Shown: piece after piece, positions 1-7,739 of the stretch
How positions within the stretch are numbered: the first letter of the stretch is position 1
How the letters are laid out: every line of letters begins with the position of its first letter
Origin: Asanoa hainanensis
Lineage (GTDB): Bacteria > Actinomycetota > Actinomycetes > Mycobacteriales > Micromonosporaceae
Direction of reading: 5' to 3'
Length of the DNA stretch: 64,000 nucleotides
Assembly: GCF_900188485.1 (NCBI RefSeq)
Contig: NZ_FZPH01000006.1
Span: 278,618-342,617, forward strand
The notes under the pieces: model-generated
The model's input: the letters and a program-made list of their open reading frames with translations, nothing else
What the model was told of the DNA's origin: nothing
The model's database searches: none
Translations under genes and position numbers: made by a program

Positions 1-396
1 TGGGCTGACGAGGAGAAGGTCGACCTGCGTACGGTCGATGCCGGCACCGCCCATGACCTGGTGCCCAGCATCACTCGCGCGCTGGATATGGGGCCGGACC
101 TGATCGTGAGCGCCGGCAACAACCTGATCGACCCGCTGGCCCTGGTCACCGCGAGCCACCTCGCGCAGCAGTTCCTCGTCGTGGGCGCGGAGCTCGCCGA
201 GCCCACCCACAACGTCACCGCGGTGGACTGGGCCGGTGCCTCGTTCCGAGGCGAAGGGCTGGGGATGTCGTCGACCTACGACGCGGCCTCGTTCACCGCC
301 GACCGCTGTGCGGCCGCCGTCCGGGCCGGCGTGGCGGCGGTGTTGAGCGATCTGACCGGAATCGTGGTCTGGCTCGACGACGGAACGGCACCGTAA
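1..396 (+). CDS. C-terminal part of an unidentified protein (BMP-like?)
   Basis: The frame is open from the first base of the window and stops at TAA 394-396, so the N-terminus lies outside. The visible 131 residues alternate hydrophobic strands (DLIVSAGNN, FLVVGAELAE) with short helices, as in the alpha/beta lobes of periplasmic-binding proteins. The segment after AVDWAGASFRGEGLG loosely resembles BMP/Med-type substrate-binding lipoproteins. That match is weak and made by eye, so no function is assigned. The next gene starts 29 bases downstream on the same strand. Confidence 0.6.
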   Translation, partial: WADEEKVDLRTVDAGTAHDLVPSITRALDMGPDLIVSAGNNLIDPLALVTASHLAQQFLVVGAELAEPTHNVTAVDWAGASFRGEGLGMSSTYDAASFTADRCAAAVRAGVAAVLSDLTGIVVWLDDGTAP

Positions 397-425
397 CTGT
401 CGGTGGGGCGCGACAGAATGGGTTC

Positions 426-1550
426 GTGCAGCTGCCTGTGATGCCACCCGTGCAGCCGATGCTGGCCAAGTCGGTGCTGGAGATCCCGGCCGACCGGTTC
501 TACGAGCCCAAGTGGGACGGCTTCCGGTCGATCGTGTTCCGCGACGGTGACGAGGTCGAGGTCGGCAGCCGCAACGAGCGGCCGATGACGCGCTACTTCC
601 CCGAGATCGTCGCGGCGGTCAAGGAGAGCCTGCCGCCGCGGTGCGTGGTCGACGGCGAGATCGTCATCGCCAGCACCGACACCCAGGGTCTCGACTTCGG
701 TGCCCTCCAGCTGCGGCTGCACCCGGCGGCGAGCCGGGTCCGGCTGCTGGCCGAGCATACGCCGGCCAGCTTCATCGCGTTCGATCTGCTTGCTTTGGGC
801 GACGAGGACTACACCGAGCGGCCGTTCTCGGAGCGGCGGGCGGCGCTCGAGCAGGCCCTGCGCTTTGCCCGGCCGCCGGTGCACCTCACCCCGATCACGA
901 CCGACCCGGCTGTCGCGCGGCAGTGGTTCGAGCTGTTCGAGGGCGCTGGGCTCGACGGGTTGGTCGCCAAGAGCTTCGACGAGACCTACCAGCCCAACAA
1001 GCGGGTGATGGCGAAGATCAAGCATGTCCGCACCGCTGACTGCGTGGTCGCCGGCTACCGCGTGCACAAGACGGAGTCCGACGCGATCGGGTCGCTGCTG
1101 CTCGGCCTCTACGACGACCCGGCCAACCCTCGGCTTCCCGCGGCCTGGCGGGAACACAGCGGCGGCACCAACCTCAGCTCCGTCGGGGTGATCGGCGCGT
1201 TCCCGATGGCTCGCCGCAAGGAGCTGTTCGTCGAGCTGCAGCCCTTGGTCACCGACTTCGCTGACCACCCGTGGAACTGGGCCGCGGCGTTCGAGGGTGC
1301 CTCCGACAACCGGCGCGACGCCAGTCGGTGGAACCCTGAGAAGGACCTGTCGTTCGTGCCGCTGCGACCCGAGCGGGTGGTCGAGGTCCGCTACGACCAT
1401 CTGGAGGGGCACCGCTTCCGGCACACGGCGCAGTTCGTCCGGTGGCGGCCGGACCGCACGCCGGAGTCCTGCGGCTACGACCAGCTCGAAACGCCCGTAC
1501 GCTTCGATGTGGCCGATGTTCTTGCAGGCAGGATCGCGCCGGAGGCGTAG
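426..1550 (+). CDS. ligC: ATP-dependent DNA ligase (LigC type)
   Basis: A 374-residue protein that seals nicks in DNA using ATP, of the short actinobacterial LigC type used in repair rather than replication. Ligase motif I, KWDGFR, with the AMP-accepting lysine, is at about residue 29. Motif III-like FIAFDLLALGDEDY is near residue 115 and motif IV, EGAGLDGLVAKSF, near 170. The OB-fold motif VI region follows (RFRHTAQFVRWRPDRTP). The length fits the family (about 350 residues), with no polymerase or nuclease domain as in LigD. The start is GTG 426. No Ku or LigD partner is visible in the window. Confidence 0.9.
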   Translation: MQLPVMPPVQPMLAKSVLEIPADRFYEPKWDGFRSIVFRDGDEVEVGSRNERPMTRYFPEIVAAVKESLPPRCVVDGEIVIASTDTQGLDFGALQLRLHPAASRVRLLAEHTPASFIAFDLLALGDEDYTERPFSERRAALEQALRFARPPVHLTPITTDPAVARQWFELFEGAGLDGLVAKSFDETYQPNKRVMAKIKHVRTADCVVAGYRVHKTESDAIGSLLLGLYDDPANPRLPAAWREHSGGTNLSSVGVIGAFPMARRKELFVELQPLVTDFADHPWNWAAAFEGASDNRRDASRWNPEKDLSFVPLRPERVVEVRYDHLEGHRFRHTAQFVRWRPDRTPESCGYDQLETPVRFDVADVLAGRIAPEA

Positions 1551-1570
1551 CCACCCGGGTTGGCGGTGGG

Positions 1571-1667
1571 GTTTTCCCGACCCTGAGTGGTAGGCCCGTG
1601 CAATCCCCCCAGTTTTCGGGCAACAATCCGAGGGGTCCGCCAGGGCGCTTCCCGATGTCGGGAAAAC
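1571..1667. repeat. Inverted repeat between ligC and the DUF998 gene
   Basis: The 10-mer GTTTTCCCGA (1571-1580) returns as its exact complement TCGGGAAAAC (1658-1667) about 77 bases away. A second small hairpin, CCCGATGTCGGG, lies inside the right arm. It fills most of the 140-base gap between two co-directional genes, and there is no T-run after it. It could be a weak terminator or a regulatory RNA structure. Confidence 0.4.
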
Positions 1668-1690
1668 GCCCAGGCCGGAAGCCTTGAGGC

Positions 1691-2515
1691 ATGAACAAAG
1701 CCCGCGCTTACGGATCCGTGTCCATCGTCGGACTGCTGACCGCTGTCGTGGCGACGGTCGTCGGACACATCGGACTCGGCCCGGGATACGACCCCCTGAA
1801 ACTGACCATCAGCGACTACGCACTGTCCAACCGGGGCGTGACGATCGAGATCGCGATGGTCGCCCTCGCGATCGGCGCGCCCGCCCTGCTCGCGGGTCTC
1901 CGCGCGGTGGGGGTGGCCATCCGGGGGCTGCCGACGTTCCTGCTGTCGATCTGGTCCGTGGGCCTGTTGATCGCCGCGATCATCCCGACGGACCCGCCGT
2001 CGGTGACGACCATGTCTAACGCAGCACTGATCCACCGGTACGCGTCGGTGGCCGCGTTCGTCGCCCTGCCGATCGCGGCGGCGGTGCTCGCGGCCCGCTT
2101 CACCGGGATGGGCAAGCGCCTGACCTCGACCGTGCGCAGCCTGTGCGTCACGTGCGCGGTGGGGGTAGGCCTGCTCTGGTACGTCGCCTTCCCCGGCGGC
2201 CGCGTGATGATGGGCCTGGTCGAGCGCAGCCTGGTCCTGGCCGAGATCGCCATCCTGGCCGTCCTCTCGATCGGCGTCTTCCGCGCGAGCCGGGTCGCGA
2301 AGCCGGCCACCGCGGCTCCGCTGGCGACCGGACCCGTGGACGCCTACGCGGCGACCCGCCCCGACCCGGCCACCTGGCCCACGATGATCAGCAGCACGAC
2401 CCTGGCCCGGGCCGCGACCCCGCAAGCGTTCCCGGCCACTGCTCAGGCTGTCGGGGTAGCCTCTGCCGCCGACGCGGTCAGCCCGCTCGCGGGTGCCGGC
2501 CCGCGACACCGCTGA
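1691..2515 (+). CDS. DUF998 family integral membrane protein
   Basis: A 274-residue protein with about six transmembrane segments. It opens with the hydrophobic stretch SIVGLLTAVVATVVGHIGLG, followed by the DUF998-typical juxtamembrane motif PLKLTISDYALSNRG. The polar segment PTDPPSVTTMSNAALIHRYAS fits the same family. The last 65 residues are an Ala/Pro/Thr-rich cytoplasmic or extracellular tail without predicted structure. DUF998 proteins have no settled biochemical role. Start ATG 1691; the gene is followed at once by two strong hairpins. Confidence 0.75.
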   Translation: MNKARAYGSVSIVGLLTAVVATVVGHIGLGPGYDPLKLTISDYALSNRGVTIEIAMVALAIGAPALLAGLRAVGVAIRGLPTFLLSIWSVGLLIAAIIPTDPPSVTTMSNAALIHRYASVAAFVALPIAAAVLAARFTGMGKRLTSTVRSLCVTCAVGVGLLWYVAFPGGRVMMGLVERSLVLAEIAILAVLSIGVFRASRVAKPATAAPLATGPVDAYAATRPDPATWPTMISSTTLARAATPQAFPATAQAVGVASAADAVSPLAGAGPRHR

Positions 2516-2519
2516 CCGA

Positions 2520-2545
2520 AGCGGGCGGGTTTGCGCCCGCCCGCT
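2520..2545 (+). terminator. GC hairpin after the DUF998 gene
   Basis: Perfect 10-bp stem AGCGGGCGGG / CCCGCCCGCT around loop TTTGCG, starting 5 bases after the stop codon. There is no U-tract, which is usual for actinobacterial terminators. Confidence 0.7.
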
Positions 2546-2584
2546 CGGCTCGCGCTGGTCGGCGATGTTGACCAGCGCGAGCCG
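2546..2584 (+). terminator. Second, 15-bp perfect hairpin in tandem
   Basis: CGGCTCGCGCTGGTC (2546-2560) pairs perfectly with 2570-2584 across a 9-base loop. It abuts the first hairpin and ends 20 bases before the next small gene, so it could be the second half of a tandem terminator or a 5' leader structure for that gene. Confidence 0.6.
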
Positions 2585-2604
2585 ACGCCTACACGGAGAA
2601 CAAC

Positions 2605-2781
2605 GTGAGCATGCCGACGCGGGAATACGTTGGCTTCATCTGGATCGAAGACCAGCCCGGTGTTCGTTTGCGCATTGTTGCCGAGTCTCTCGACGAGGCA
2701 AGGTCTCGCGTCGTCGAAGAGTACGGAGACGGGCACCTCATCTCCATCTGGAACGAGGAAGATGCGTCGAGCACCCGTTAG
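2605..2781 (+). CDS. Small acidic protein of unknown function (58 aa)
   Basis: A 58-residue reading frame from GTG 2605 (alternative ATG 2611) to TAG 2779-2781. An AGGA-like element (ACGGAGAA) lies about 7 bases upstream. The protein is VSMPTREYVGFIWIEDQPG followed by a single helix-strand unit (VRLRIVAESLDEARSRVVEE, then DGHLISIWNEED). This pattern of a strand, a helix rich in Glu/Arg and a closing strand looks like a real small domain rather than noise. I do not recognise the family. Codon use is less GC-biased than in the neighbours. Confidence 0.6.
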   Translation: MSMPTREYVGFIWIEDQPGVRLRIVAESLDEARSRVVEEYGDGHLISIWNEEDASSTR

Positions 2782-2849
2782 GGCGAGGCCGGTGAAGGAC
2801 CCTGGCCGGCCTGGTTAGCAGGCCCCGGCGCCGGGGTAGGTCGAAAGAC

Positions 2850-3059
2850 ATGACCGACGACCGCGCTAAGTCTCGTGCTGAGCATCCGCTGCCCGAAGAG
2901 GAAGCGGTCGGTAGCGACGACTTTCAGGACCAATCTGAAGCGATCTTGATGGAATCGGACATCCGGGAGAATGAGCCCGAGGCCACCAGAGACGCCGTGC
3001 AACGGGGCGAGGATCCGGAAGAGGTCGAACGCCGGACCTCCGAAGAGGCAGCCGAATAG
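2850..3059 (+). CDS. Small highly acidic hypothetical protein (69 aa)
   Basis: A 69-residue hydrophilic protein dominated by Glu and Asp (for example LPEEEAVGSDD, ENEPEATRDAV, EEVERRTSEEAAE). It has no membrane segment or cysteine and is probably largely disordered or helical. Similar short acidic proteins of unknown function are common in actinobacteria. Start ATG 2850. It is followed directly by a strong terminator shared with the convergent LLM gene. Confidence 0.65.
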   Translation: MTDDRAKSRAEHPLPEEEAVGSDDFQDQSEAILMESDIRENEPEATRDAVQRGEDPEEVERRTSEEAAE

Positions 3060-3061
3060 CG

Positions 3062-3089
3062 AAGATCCCGGCGTTCCCGCCGGGATCTT
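3062..3089. terminator. Bidirectional terminator between convergent genes
   Basis: Perfect 11-bp stem AAGATCCCGGC / GCCGGGATCTT around GTTCCC, followed on the plus strand by TCGCG. It begins 3 bases after the small acidic gene and ends 6 bases before the stop of the convergent LLM gene. Confidence 0.8.
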
Positions 3090-3094
3090 TCGCG

Positions 3095-3943
3095 TCAGGG
3101 CCGCAGCGGTGGCTGGGACACCGCCGCCCGCATCTCGTCCGGCGGGCCCGGCGGCACCCACTCCATCCACCAGGTGGCTCCCGCCTCCGCGACCGCGGCC
3201 ACGTGCAGCCGCTCGGCGGACCAGTCCGTCCGGCGCCGGCGGCCACCGACGACAAGATCGAAACCCTCCAGCGAGCCGCGCTCTGCCCGTACCGTGTCCA
3301 AGATCGAGACCACCTGCACCGCGGACAGTTCCTCCTCCGCGTCCGCGTAGCGGTCGGTGGACGAGTGCCGGTACGGCAGGAACCCGTCGTGCCGGGCCGC
3401 CCGCCGCACCCCCGCCCGGCCGGGCCAGCCGCCGCCGATCCAGATCGGCACCCGTACCCGCTCGAATCGCACGTCGTCGACCTGGAAGTGGGCGCCCGCG
3501 AAGCTGAACCGCTCGCCGGCGAACAACCCCACCAGGATCCGCAGCGACTCGTCCAGCAACGAAGCCCGGGTGCGCGGGTCGGAGACGCCACCGAACCGGC
3601 GGTACGCGTCGTCGTTGGGATCGCCCACGCCCAGTCCGAGCACCACCCGGCCGCCGCTGAGCTGGTCGAGTGTGCTGACCCGCCGGGCCAGCTCCCACGG
3701 CAGATGCCGGGCGCCACCGGTAACGGTCGTGCCGAGCCGCACCGACGACGTGGCGCCGGCCATCGCGGCCAGGGCGACCCACACGTCGGCGGTCGGGCAG
3801 TCCGGTTCCGCGTGGTAGACCAGGTAGTCCTCCAGGAACACGCCGTCCCAGCCGGCGTCCTCGGCGCGGCGGGCGAGTTCGGCGAGCAGGCGGGGGTCGG
3901 CGCAGGCGGCACCACAGGGCAGTTCGAGTCCGAATGACGTCAC
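3095..3943 (-). CDS. LLM class (luciferase-like) F420/flavin-dependent oxidoreductase
   Basis: A 282-residue TIM-barrel oxidoreductase of the bacterial luciferase family; in actinobacteria many members use coenzyme F420. Visible family marks are the N-terminal strand FGLELP, the EDAGWDGVFLEDYLVYH segment near residue 30, SSVRLGTTVTGGARHLPWELAR (the usual LGT.V..P..P..LA region), and DQLSGGRVVLGLGVGD near 95. The SLLDESLRIL...GLFAGERFSFAGAHF stretch is also typical. The substrate cannot be told from sequence. The C-terminus is shorter than in many members. It is divergent from the VOC gene with a 60-base shared promoter region. Confidence 0.85.
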   Translation of the reverse strand: MTSFGLELPCGAACADPRLLAELARRAEDAGWDGVFLEDYLVYHAEPDCPTADVWVALAAMAGATSSVRLGTTVTGGARHLPWELARRVSTLDQLSGGRVVLGLGVGDPNDDAYRRFGGVSDPRTRASLLDESLRILVGLFAGERFSFAGAHFQVDDVRFERVRVPIWIGGGWPGRAGVRRAARHDGFLPYRHSSTDRYADAEEELSAVQVVSILDTVRAERGSLEGFDLVVGGRRRRTDWSAERLHVAAVAEAGATWWMEWVPPGPPDEMRAAVSQPPLRP

Positions 3944-4003
3944 GGTTGACGGCTGTACCCAGATTTGACCCTCACGTAGCGGCAGCCCTTAACGTCACGG
4001 AGC

Positions 4004-4504
4004 ATGACCGAGCCGACACTCGACACCGGTATCACCACCGACCTCTACCCGATGCCCGCGTTCCTGACGATCGAAGCGTCCAATCTGGAGCGTACGGTCG
4101 ACTTCTTCGTCAACGGCCTCGACTTCGTCAGTCTGTTCACCCTGCCCGGCCCGGACGGCGGGCCGATGCTGGTGCACCTGCGGCGGTGGCGCTACCAGGA
4201 CATCCTGGTGCGGCGCGGCGATCCGCAGCCGGGCACGGGGTGGAGCATCAGCTTCGCCGCGGAAGCCGAGGAGCTGCCGGCGCTGGCGTTGCAGGCACCA
4301 GGCACAGTGGACGGACCGACCGACACCCCCTGGAACACGCGCGACCTGACCGTCACCGACCCGGACGGCTACCGGATCGTGTTCACCGCCCGCCGCCCGG
4401 CAGGCGAACGGGACGAGGCGTTCAGCGACGAGATCAGGCGGCTGGCCGCAGAGCAAGCAGGAAACGGTGCGCCCGGGGAAAGTCGCGGAGCCGGTCGGCC
4501 ATGA
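4004..4504 (+). CDS. VOC (glyoxalase/bleomycin-resistance) superfamily protein
   Basis: A 166-residue protein with the paired beta-alpha-beta-beta-beta modules of the vicinal oxygen chelate fold: MPAFLTIEASNLERTVDFFVNGL (residues 17-39) and NTRDLTVTDPDGYRIVFTARRPA (about 112-134). Members bind a metal and act as dioxygenases, lyases or resistance proteins; which one cannot be told here. Start ATG 4004 with GGAG just upstream. Its last 71 bases overlap the 3' end of the convergent cobalamin-binding gene, an unusually long tail-to-tail overlap. The extreme C-terminus (GNGAPGESRGAGRP) may therefore be an extension. Confidence 0.75.
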   Translation: MTEPTLDTGITTDLYPMPAFLTIEASNLERTVDFFVNGLDFVSLFTLPGPDGGPMLVHLRRWRYQDILVRRGDPQPGTGWSISFAAEAEELPALALQAPGTVDGPTDTPWNTRDLTVTDPDGYRIVFTARRPAGERDEAFSDEIRRLAAEQAGNGAPGESRGAGRP

Positions 4505-5429
4505 CGTCGAAGGTCAGCGCGACCGTGTGCAGCGGCACGCCGCGGCTGTCCAGCACTTCGCACATCCAGCCCACGAACTCGCCGAACAGGCTGGGGTCGT
4601 CGACGTACACGGCGGCCGCCAGCGCGTCGACGATGTAGCCGAGGTCCGCGACCGTCGCGTCGACCTGCGTGGGCGAATAGCGCCCCAGGTCGAGGCGATC
4701 CAGCACCAGGTCGATCAGCTCGACCCGGGCCGCGACCAGCGCGTCATACTCGGTGGCATCGAGCGACAGGGGCGAGGCCGGCGCGTCGAACGCCGGTGTG
4801 GCCAGGACCGACGACGCGGCCCGGGCGTCGGTGGCGAAGGCGACGCCGAGCTTGCTCGCCCAGCGCCCGTCGGAGCCGAACCCGCGACCGCCGACGAGCA
4901 CGGGTACGTCGGTGCGCCGGCACGCCTCGATCGCGCGGAACGCGTGCGGCAGCCGCATCGGCAGCGCGCAGGCCAACAGCACCGCCCGCGGGTCGTGCCG
5001 GTGCAGGTAGGAGACCAGGTGCGGCGACGGCACGCTGGCGCCGAGGAAGGTCACGTCCCAGCCGTCGAGCCGCAGCACCTCGGCGACCAGCCGGGCCGGC
5101 AGCGCGTGCCATTCACCGTCGAGGCAGGCGACCACGACGCGCTCCCGGGTCGGCCGCGTCCGGACCGTGGTCGCCACGGCGGCGACCACCCGCTCGCTGA
5201 TGTGCGTGGCCGCGTGTTCCTGCGCGACGCTCCACTCGTTGCGTTGCCACCACTGCCCGACCTGCGCCTGCGCGGGGGCGACGAGCGACAGCAGCACCCG
5301 ATCGGCCGACACCCCGCAATCCAGCAGCGTCAGGGCGACGTCGATCGCGCCGTTCTCGTCAGCCTCGTCGAGACAGTGCAGGTAGCGCGGGTAGGCGACC
5401 TCCAGGACGGGGTCGAGCACCGCGGTCAT
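4434..5429 (-). CDS. Cobalamin-binding (CarH-like) sensory protein
   Basis: 331 residues. Residues 1-90 form a helical cap like the B12-binding-2 domain and contain W61-x9-E71-H72 (WQRNEWSVAQEH), the motif that contacts adenosylcobalamin in CarH/LitR photoreceptors. Residues 96-220 are a Rossmann-like B12-binding domain with GEWHAL around His108 (candidate cobalt ligand), then VTFLGASVPSPHL and VLVGGRGFG. The last 100 residues form a helical domain I do not recognise. There is no DNA-binding domain, so it probably acts through a partner. The ATG at 5429 overlaps the stop of the phosphatase gene as ATGA, so an upstream in-frame start is less likely. Inference: a B12- and perhaps light-responsive input to the SpoIIE/STAS module. 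Confidence 0.85.
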   Translation of the reverse strand: MTAVLDPVLEVAYPRYLHCLDEADENGAIDVALTLLDCGVSADRVLLSLVAPAQAQVGQWWQRNEWSVAQEHAATHISERVVAAVATTVRTRPTRERVVVACLDGEWHALPARLVAEVLRLDGWDVTFLGASVPSPHLVSYLHRHDPRAVLLACALPMRLPHAFRAIEACRRTDVPVLVGGRGFGSDGRWASKLGVAFATDARAASSVLATPAFDAPASPLSLDATEYDALVAARVELIDLVLDRLDLGRYSPTQVDATVADLGYIVDALAAAVYVDDPSLFGEFVGWMCEVLDSRGVPLHTVALTFDVMADRLRDFPRAHRFLLALRPAA

Positions 5430-7105
5430 GGCGCGGGCACCGCATGGAGATGCCGCGCGGGTACGCACGACGCGACCGCCCGGATCGCGAACACCGCGAT
5501 GTCGTCGTGGTTGCGCCCGCCGAGCCAGTCGCCGATCACCTGCTCGACCCGTTCGGCCAGCGCCGGCGCCGGCATCCGCTGGCAGCCTTCGAGCGCGGCG
5601 ACGAGGCGGGCGGCACCGAACTGCTCACCGTGTACGCCGCCGCGCGCCTCGGTCACGCCGTCGCTGAACAGCAGGCACGTCTCACCCGGCGCGAGTTGCA
5701 CGGTGACCGAGGCGATCCGCGGGTCGGGCACCACCCCGACCAGCATGCCGCGCAGGTCGACGGTCTCCACGGCGCCGTCGGCGCGCAGCACGACCGGCGG
5801 CAGATGCCCGCCGCTGGCCAGGGTCAGCGAGAGCCCGCCGCCGTGGATCGGGTGGGCCCGGCCGAGCACCATGGTCGCGAAGCGGCCGTGCCCGTGCGCG
5901 CGGGTGGTCTCCAGCACGGAGTCGTTGAGCAGGGTGAGCAGCCGGGCCGGGTCCGACTCGATCCGGCGCAGCGCCTGGATTCCCTGCCGGATCTGGCCGG
6001 TGAACACAGCGGCGTCGACACCCTTGCCGGACACGTCGCCGAGGTAGAACAGCGCGCTGCCGTCGCTCTGCTCGTGCGCGCCGTAGAAATCGCCGCCGAT
6101 CCGCAGGGAGCTCTGCGCGGGCCGGTACGCGGCGCCCCACTGCACCCCGCCGACGCGGGGTGGCTCGATGGGCGCGAGGCTGGCCTGCAAGGTCTCGGCG
6201 ACCTCGGCCTGGTCGCGGTAGAGCACCGCGGCGTCGAGCGCGGCGCCGGCCCGGGCGGCGAAGCCGCGCAGCATCTGCACGTCGTGCTCGTCGAGGTCGG
6301 TGTCGCGCACGACGACCAGCGCACCGGTCGGCGACGCGCTGCCGGGCAGCGACGCCACCCGCACGGCGACCGAGCCGGGTTTGCGCGCGCCCAGCCAGCC
6401 GACGTCGGCGAGCTGGTCGGCGAGCCAGTCGGCCTCGGAGGGTTCGGTGCCGGCCAGCGCCTGCGCCACCGCCGGCGGCAGCTCGTCGGCGCTCAGGACG
6501 CCGCCGTCGACGAGCGCGGGTCCGTCGCCGCCCGCCCGCCACCAGCGGGCGCGGCCGCGCCGCGTCGCCAGCACCACGATGGCGACGTCGCCGAGCGTGG
6601 GCACGGCCAGCCGCACCGCAGCCCGCGCCGCCCGGTCCTCGTGCAGCGGGTTGCCGAGCTGCTGGCTGGCGGTAGCCAGGAAACGGGCCCGGCCCCGCTC
6701 GGCGAGCAGGGCGTCCGAGCGGGCGATGGCGTCGGTGACGTCCTCCACGTACCAGGCGATGCTCGTGTCTCCGGCGACCGTAAGGTCGACCCGGCGGCAG
6801 CGCACCCGGCGCTCGCCGATGGTCAGGTCGCCGGCGGTCAGCGGCGTGACGCCGCAGCCGGCGAAGGTGCGGCCGGCCAAGAGCCCGGGCATCAGGGTGA
6901 GCGCGGGCTGGCTGAACTCGCGGATCACGCCGGTCGAGTCGGTGACCACGACGCCTTCGCGGAAGTTGTCGACCAGCGCGGGCTGGCCGGCGGTGGGTGG
7001 CGTGCGACGTGGCGCCGAGGGCGCGGTGGCGGGCCTGTCGGGCGTCGCCGTTACCGGGACCTGGCGACCGCCCGACTCCGAACCATCGAGGTCGGCGGTA
7101 TTCAC
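5426..7105 (-). CDS. PAS-GAF SpoIIE-type protein phosphatase
   Basis: A 559-residue PPM-family serine phosphatase of partner-switching stress pathways, which dephosphorylates STAS anti-anti-sigma proteins. A PAS-like segment (VDNFREGVVVTDSTGVIREFS) lies at about 45-130 and a GAF-like sensory region at about 150-300. The SpoIIE/PP2C domain runs from about 320 to 545 with the metal-binding motifs IGGDFYG (about 336), GDVSGKG (about 352), LFSDGVTEARGG (about 477) and NHDDIAVFAIR (about 528). All acidic metal ligands appear present, so it should be active. It is the first gene of a two-gene operon with the cobalamin-binding protein and is divergent from the STAS gene. Confidence 0.9.
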   Translation of the reverse strand: MNTADLDGSESGGRQVPVTATPDRPATAPSAPRRTPPTAGQPALVDNFREGVVVTDSTGVIREFSQPALTLMPGLLAGRTFAGCGVTPLTAGDLTIGERRVRCRRVDLTVAGDTSIAWYVEDVTDAIARSDALLAERGRARFLATASQQLGNPLHEDRAARAAVRLAVPTLGDVAIVVLATRRGRARWWRAGGDGPALVDGGVLSADELPPAVAQALAGTEPSEADWLADQLADVGWLGARKPGSVAVRVASLPGSASPTGALVVVRDTDLDEHDVQMLRGFAARAGAALDAAVLYRDQAEVAETLQASLAPIEPPRVGGVQWGAAYRPAQSSLRIGGDFYGAHEQSDGSALFYLGDVSGKGVDAAVFTGQIRQGIQALRRIESDPARLLTLLNDSVLETTRAHGHGRFATMVLGRAHPIHGGGLSLTLASGGHLPPVVLRADGAVETVDLRGMLVGVVPDPRIASVTVQLAPGETCLLFSDGVTEARGGVHGEQFGAARLVAALEGCQRMPAPALAERVEQVIGDWLGGRNHDDIAVFAIRAVASCVPARHLHAVPAP

Positions 7106-7256
7106 AAGCGTCGACTACTCCCTGATAAATCGGCCTGGCCAACCCACCCTACGCGCATGTTTGTCATACGGCATGTGTTGGCGGGCCCGGCCACCGCGCG
7201 AACTGGCGTGAGCTGCCTTAAAGTGGGTTGTTCGTGACGGCGCGGAGGTGGCAACG

Positions 7257-7604
7257 GTGAGTCGGCGGGTCCCGGATCAGGTGCCGCTGGTGGTGGAGGT
7301 CGAGGACTCGGTGGTCACCGTGCGTGGCGACCTCGACTTCCCGTGCGCCGACATCCTGCGGGTGGCCTTGGCGTCCGCGCTCGACCGCGGCCCGGCCACG
7401 CTGACGATCGACGTCGAGCGCCTGACCTTCATCGACAGCACGGGCCTGGCGGTGCTCGTGCACGCATGGCGCCGCGGCCAGGAGGCCGGCGTCCCGGTCA
7501 CCCTGCGGTCGGTCCCGCGCTTCCTGGCGTCGATCCTCGACATCACCGGCGTGGGCGAATTGCTGGCCCGCCCAGCCGCGGGCGTCGACGCCGTGTCGGC
7601 CTGA
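7257..7604 (+). CDS. STAS domain anti-sigma factor antagonist
   Basis: A 115-residue single STAS domain, like SpoIIAA/RsbV, that binds an anti-sigma kinase when unphosphorylated. The phosphorylatable serine is in the classic loop FIDSTGLAVL (about residues 60-69). The strands VVTVRGDLDFPCA and ATLTIDVERL precede it. I chose GTG 7257 because GGAGG (7244-7248) lies 8 bases upstream; the in-frame GTG at 7248 overlaps that ribosome-binding site. The gene is divergent from the SpoIIE phosphatase, its likely regulator. No anti-sigma kinase gene is next to it. Confidence 0.9.
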   Translation: MSRRVPDQVPLVVEVEDSVVTVRGDLDFPCADILRVALASALDRGPATLTIDVERLTFIDSTGLAVLVHAWRRGQEAGVPVTLRSVPRFLASILDITGVGELLARPAAGVDAVSA

Positions 7605-7702
7605 AATCACTCTCTGCCTGAGCATCACCGCACGCGTCTCGCCCTCGGCGTGAGCCCCACCTGCCGCGTTCGCCCCTGGCGAAACTCTGGGTAATTCGGT
7701 TG

Positions 7703-7721
7703 TGAGTGAGTGACTCACTCA
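7703..7721. promoter_or_regulatory. 19-bp palindrome, candidate TetR operator
   Basis: TGAGTGAGT-G-ACTCACTCA is a perfect palindrome with one central base, 19 bases before the TetR gene. Such sites are typical autoregulatory TetR operators and may overlap the promoter. Confidence 0.7.
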
Positions 7722-7739
7722 GTTAGCCTTCGCGGCGTG

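Noticed and set aside
276-1424. Long open frame opposite ligC
   Set aside because: Arg/Gly/Ala-rich shadow of the ligase gene; no motif or ribosome-binding site.
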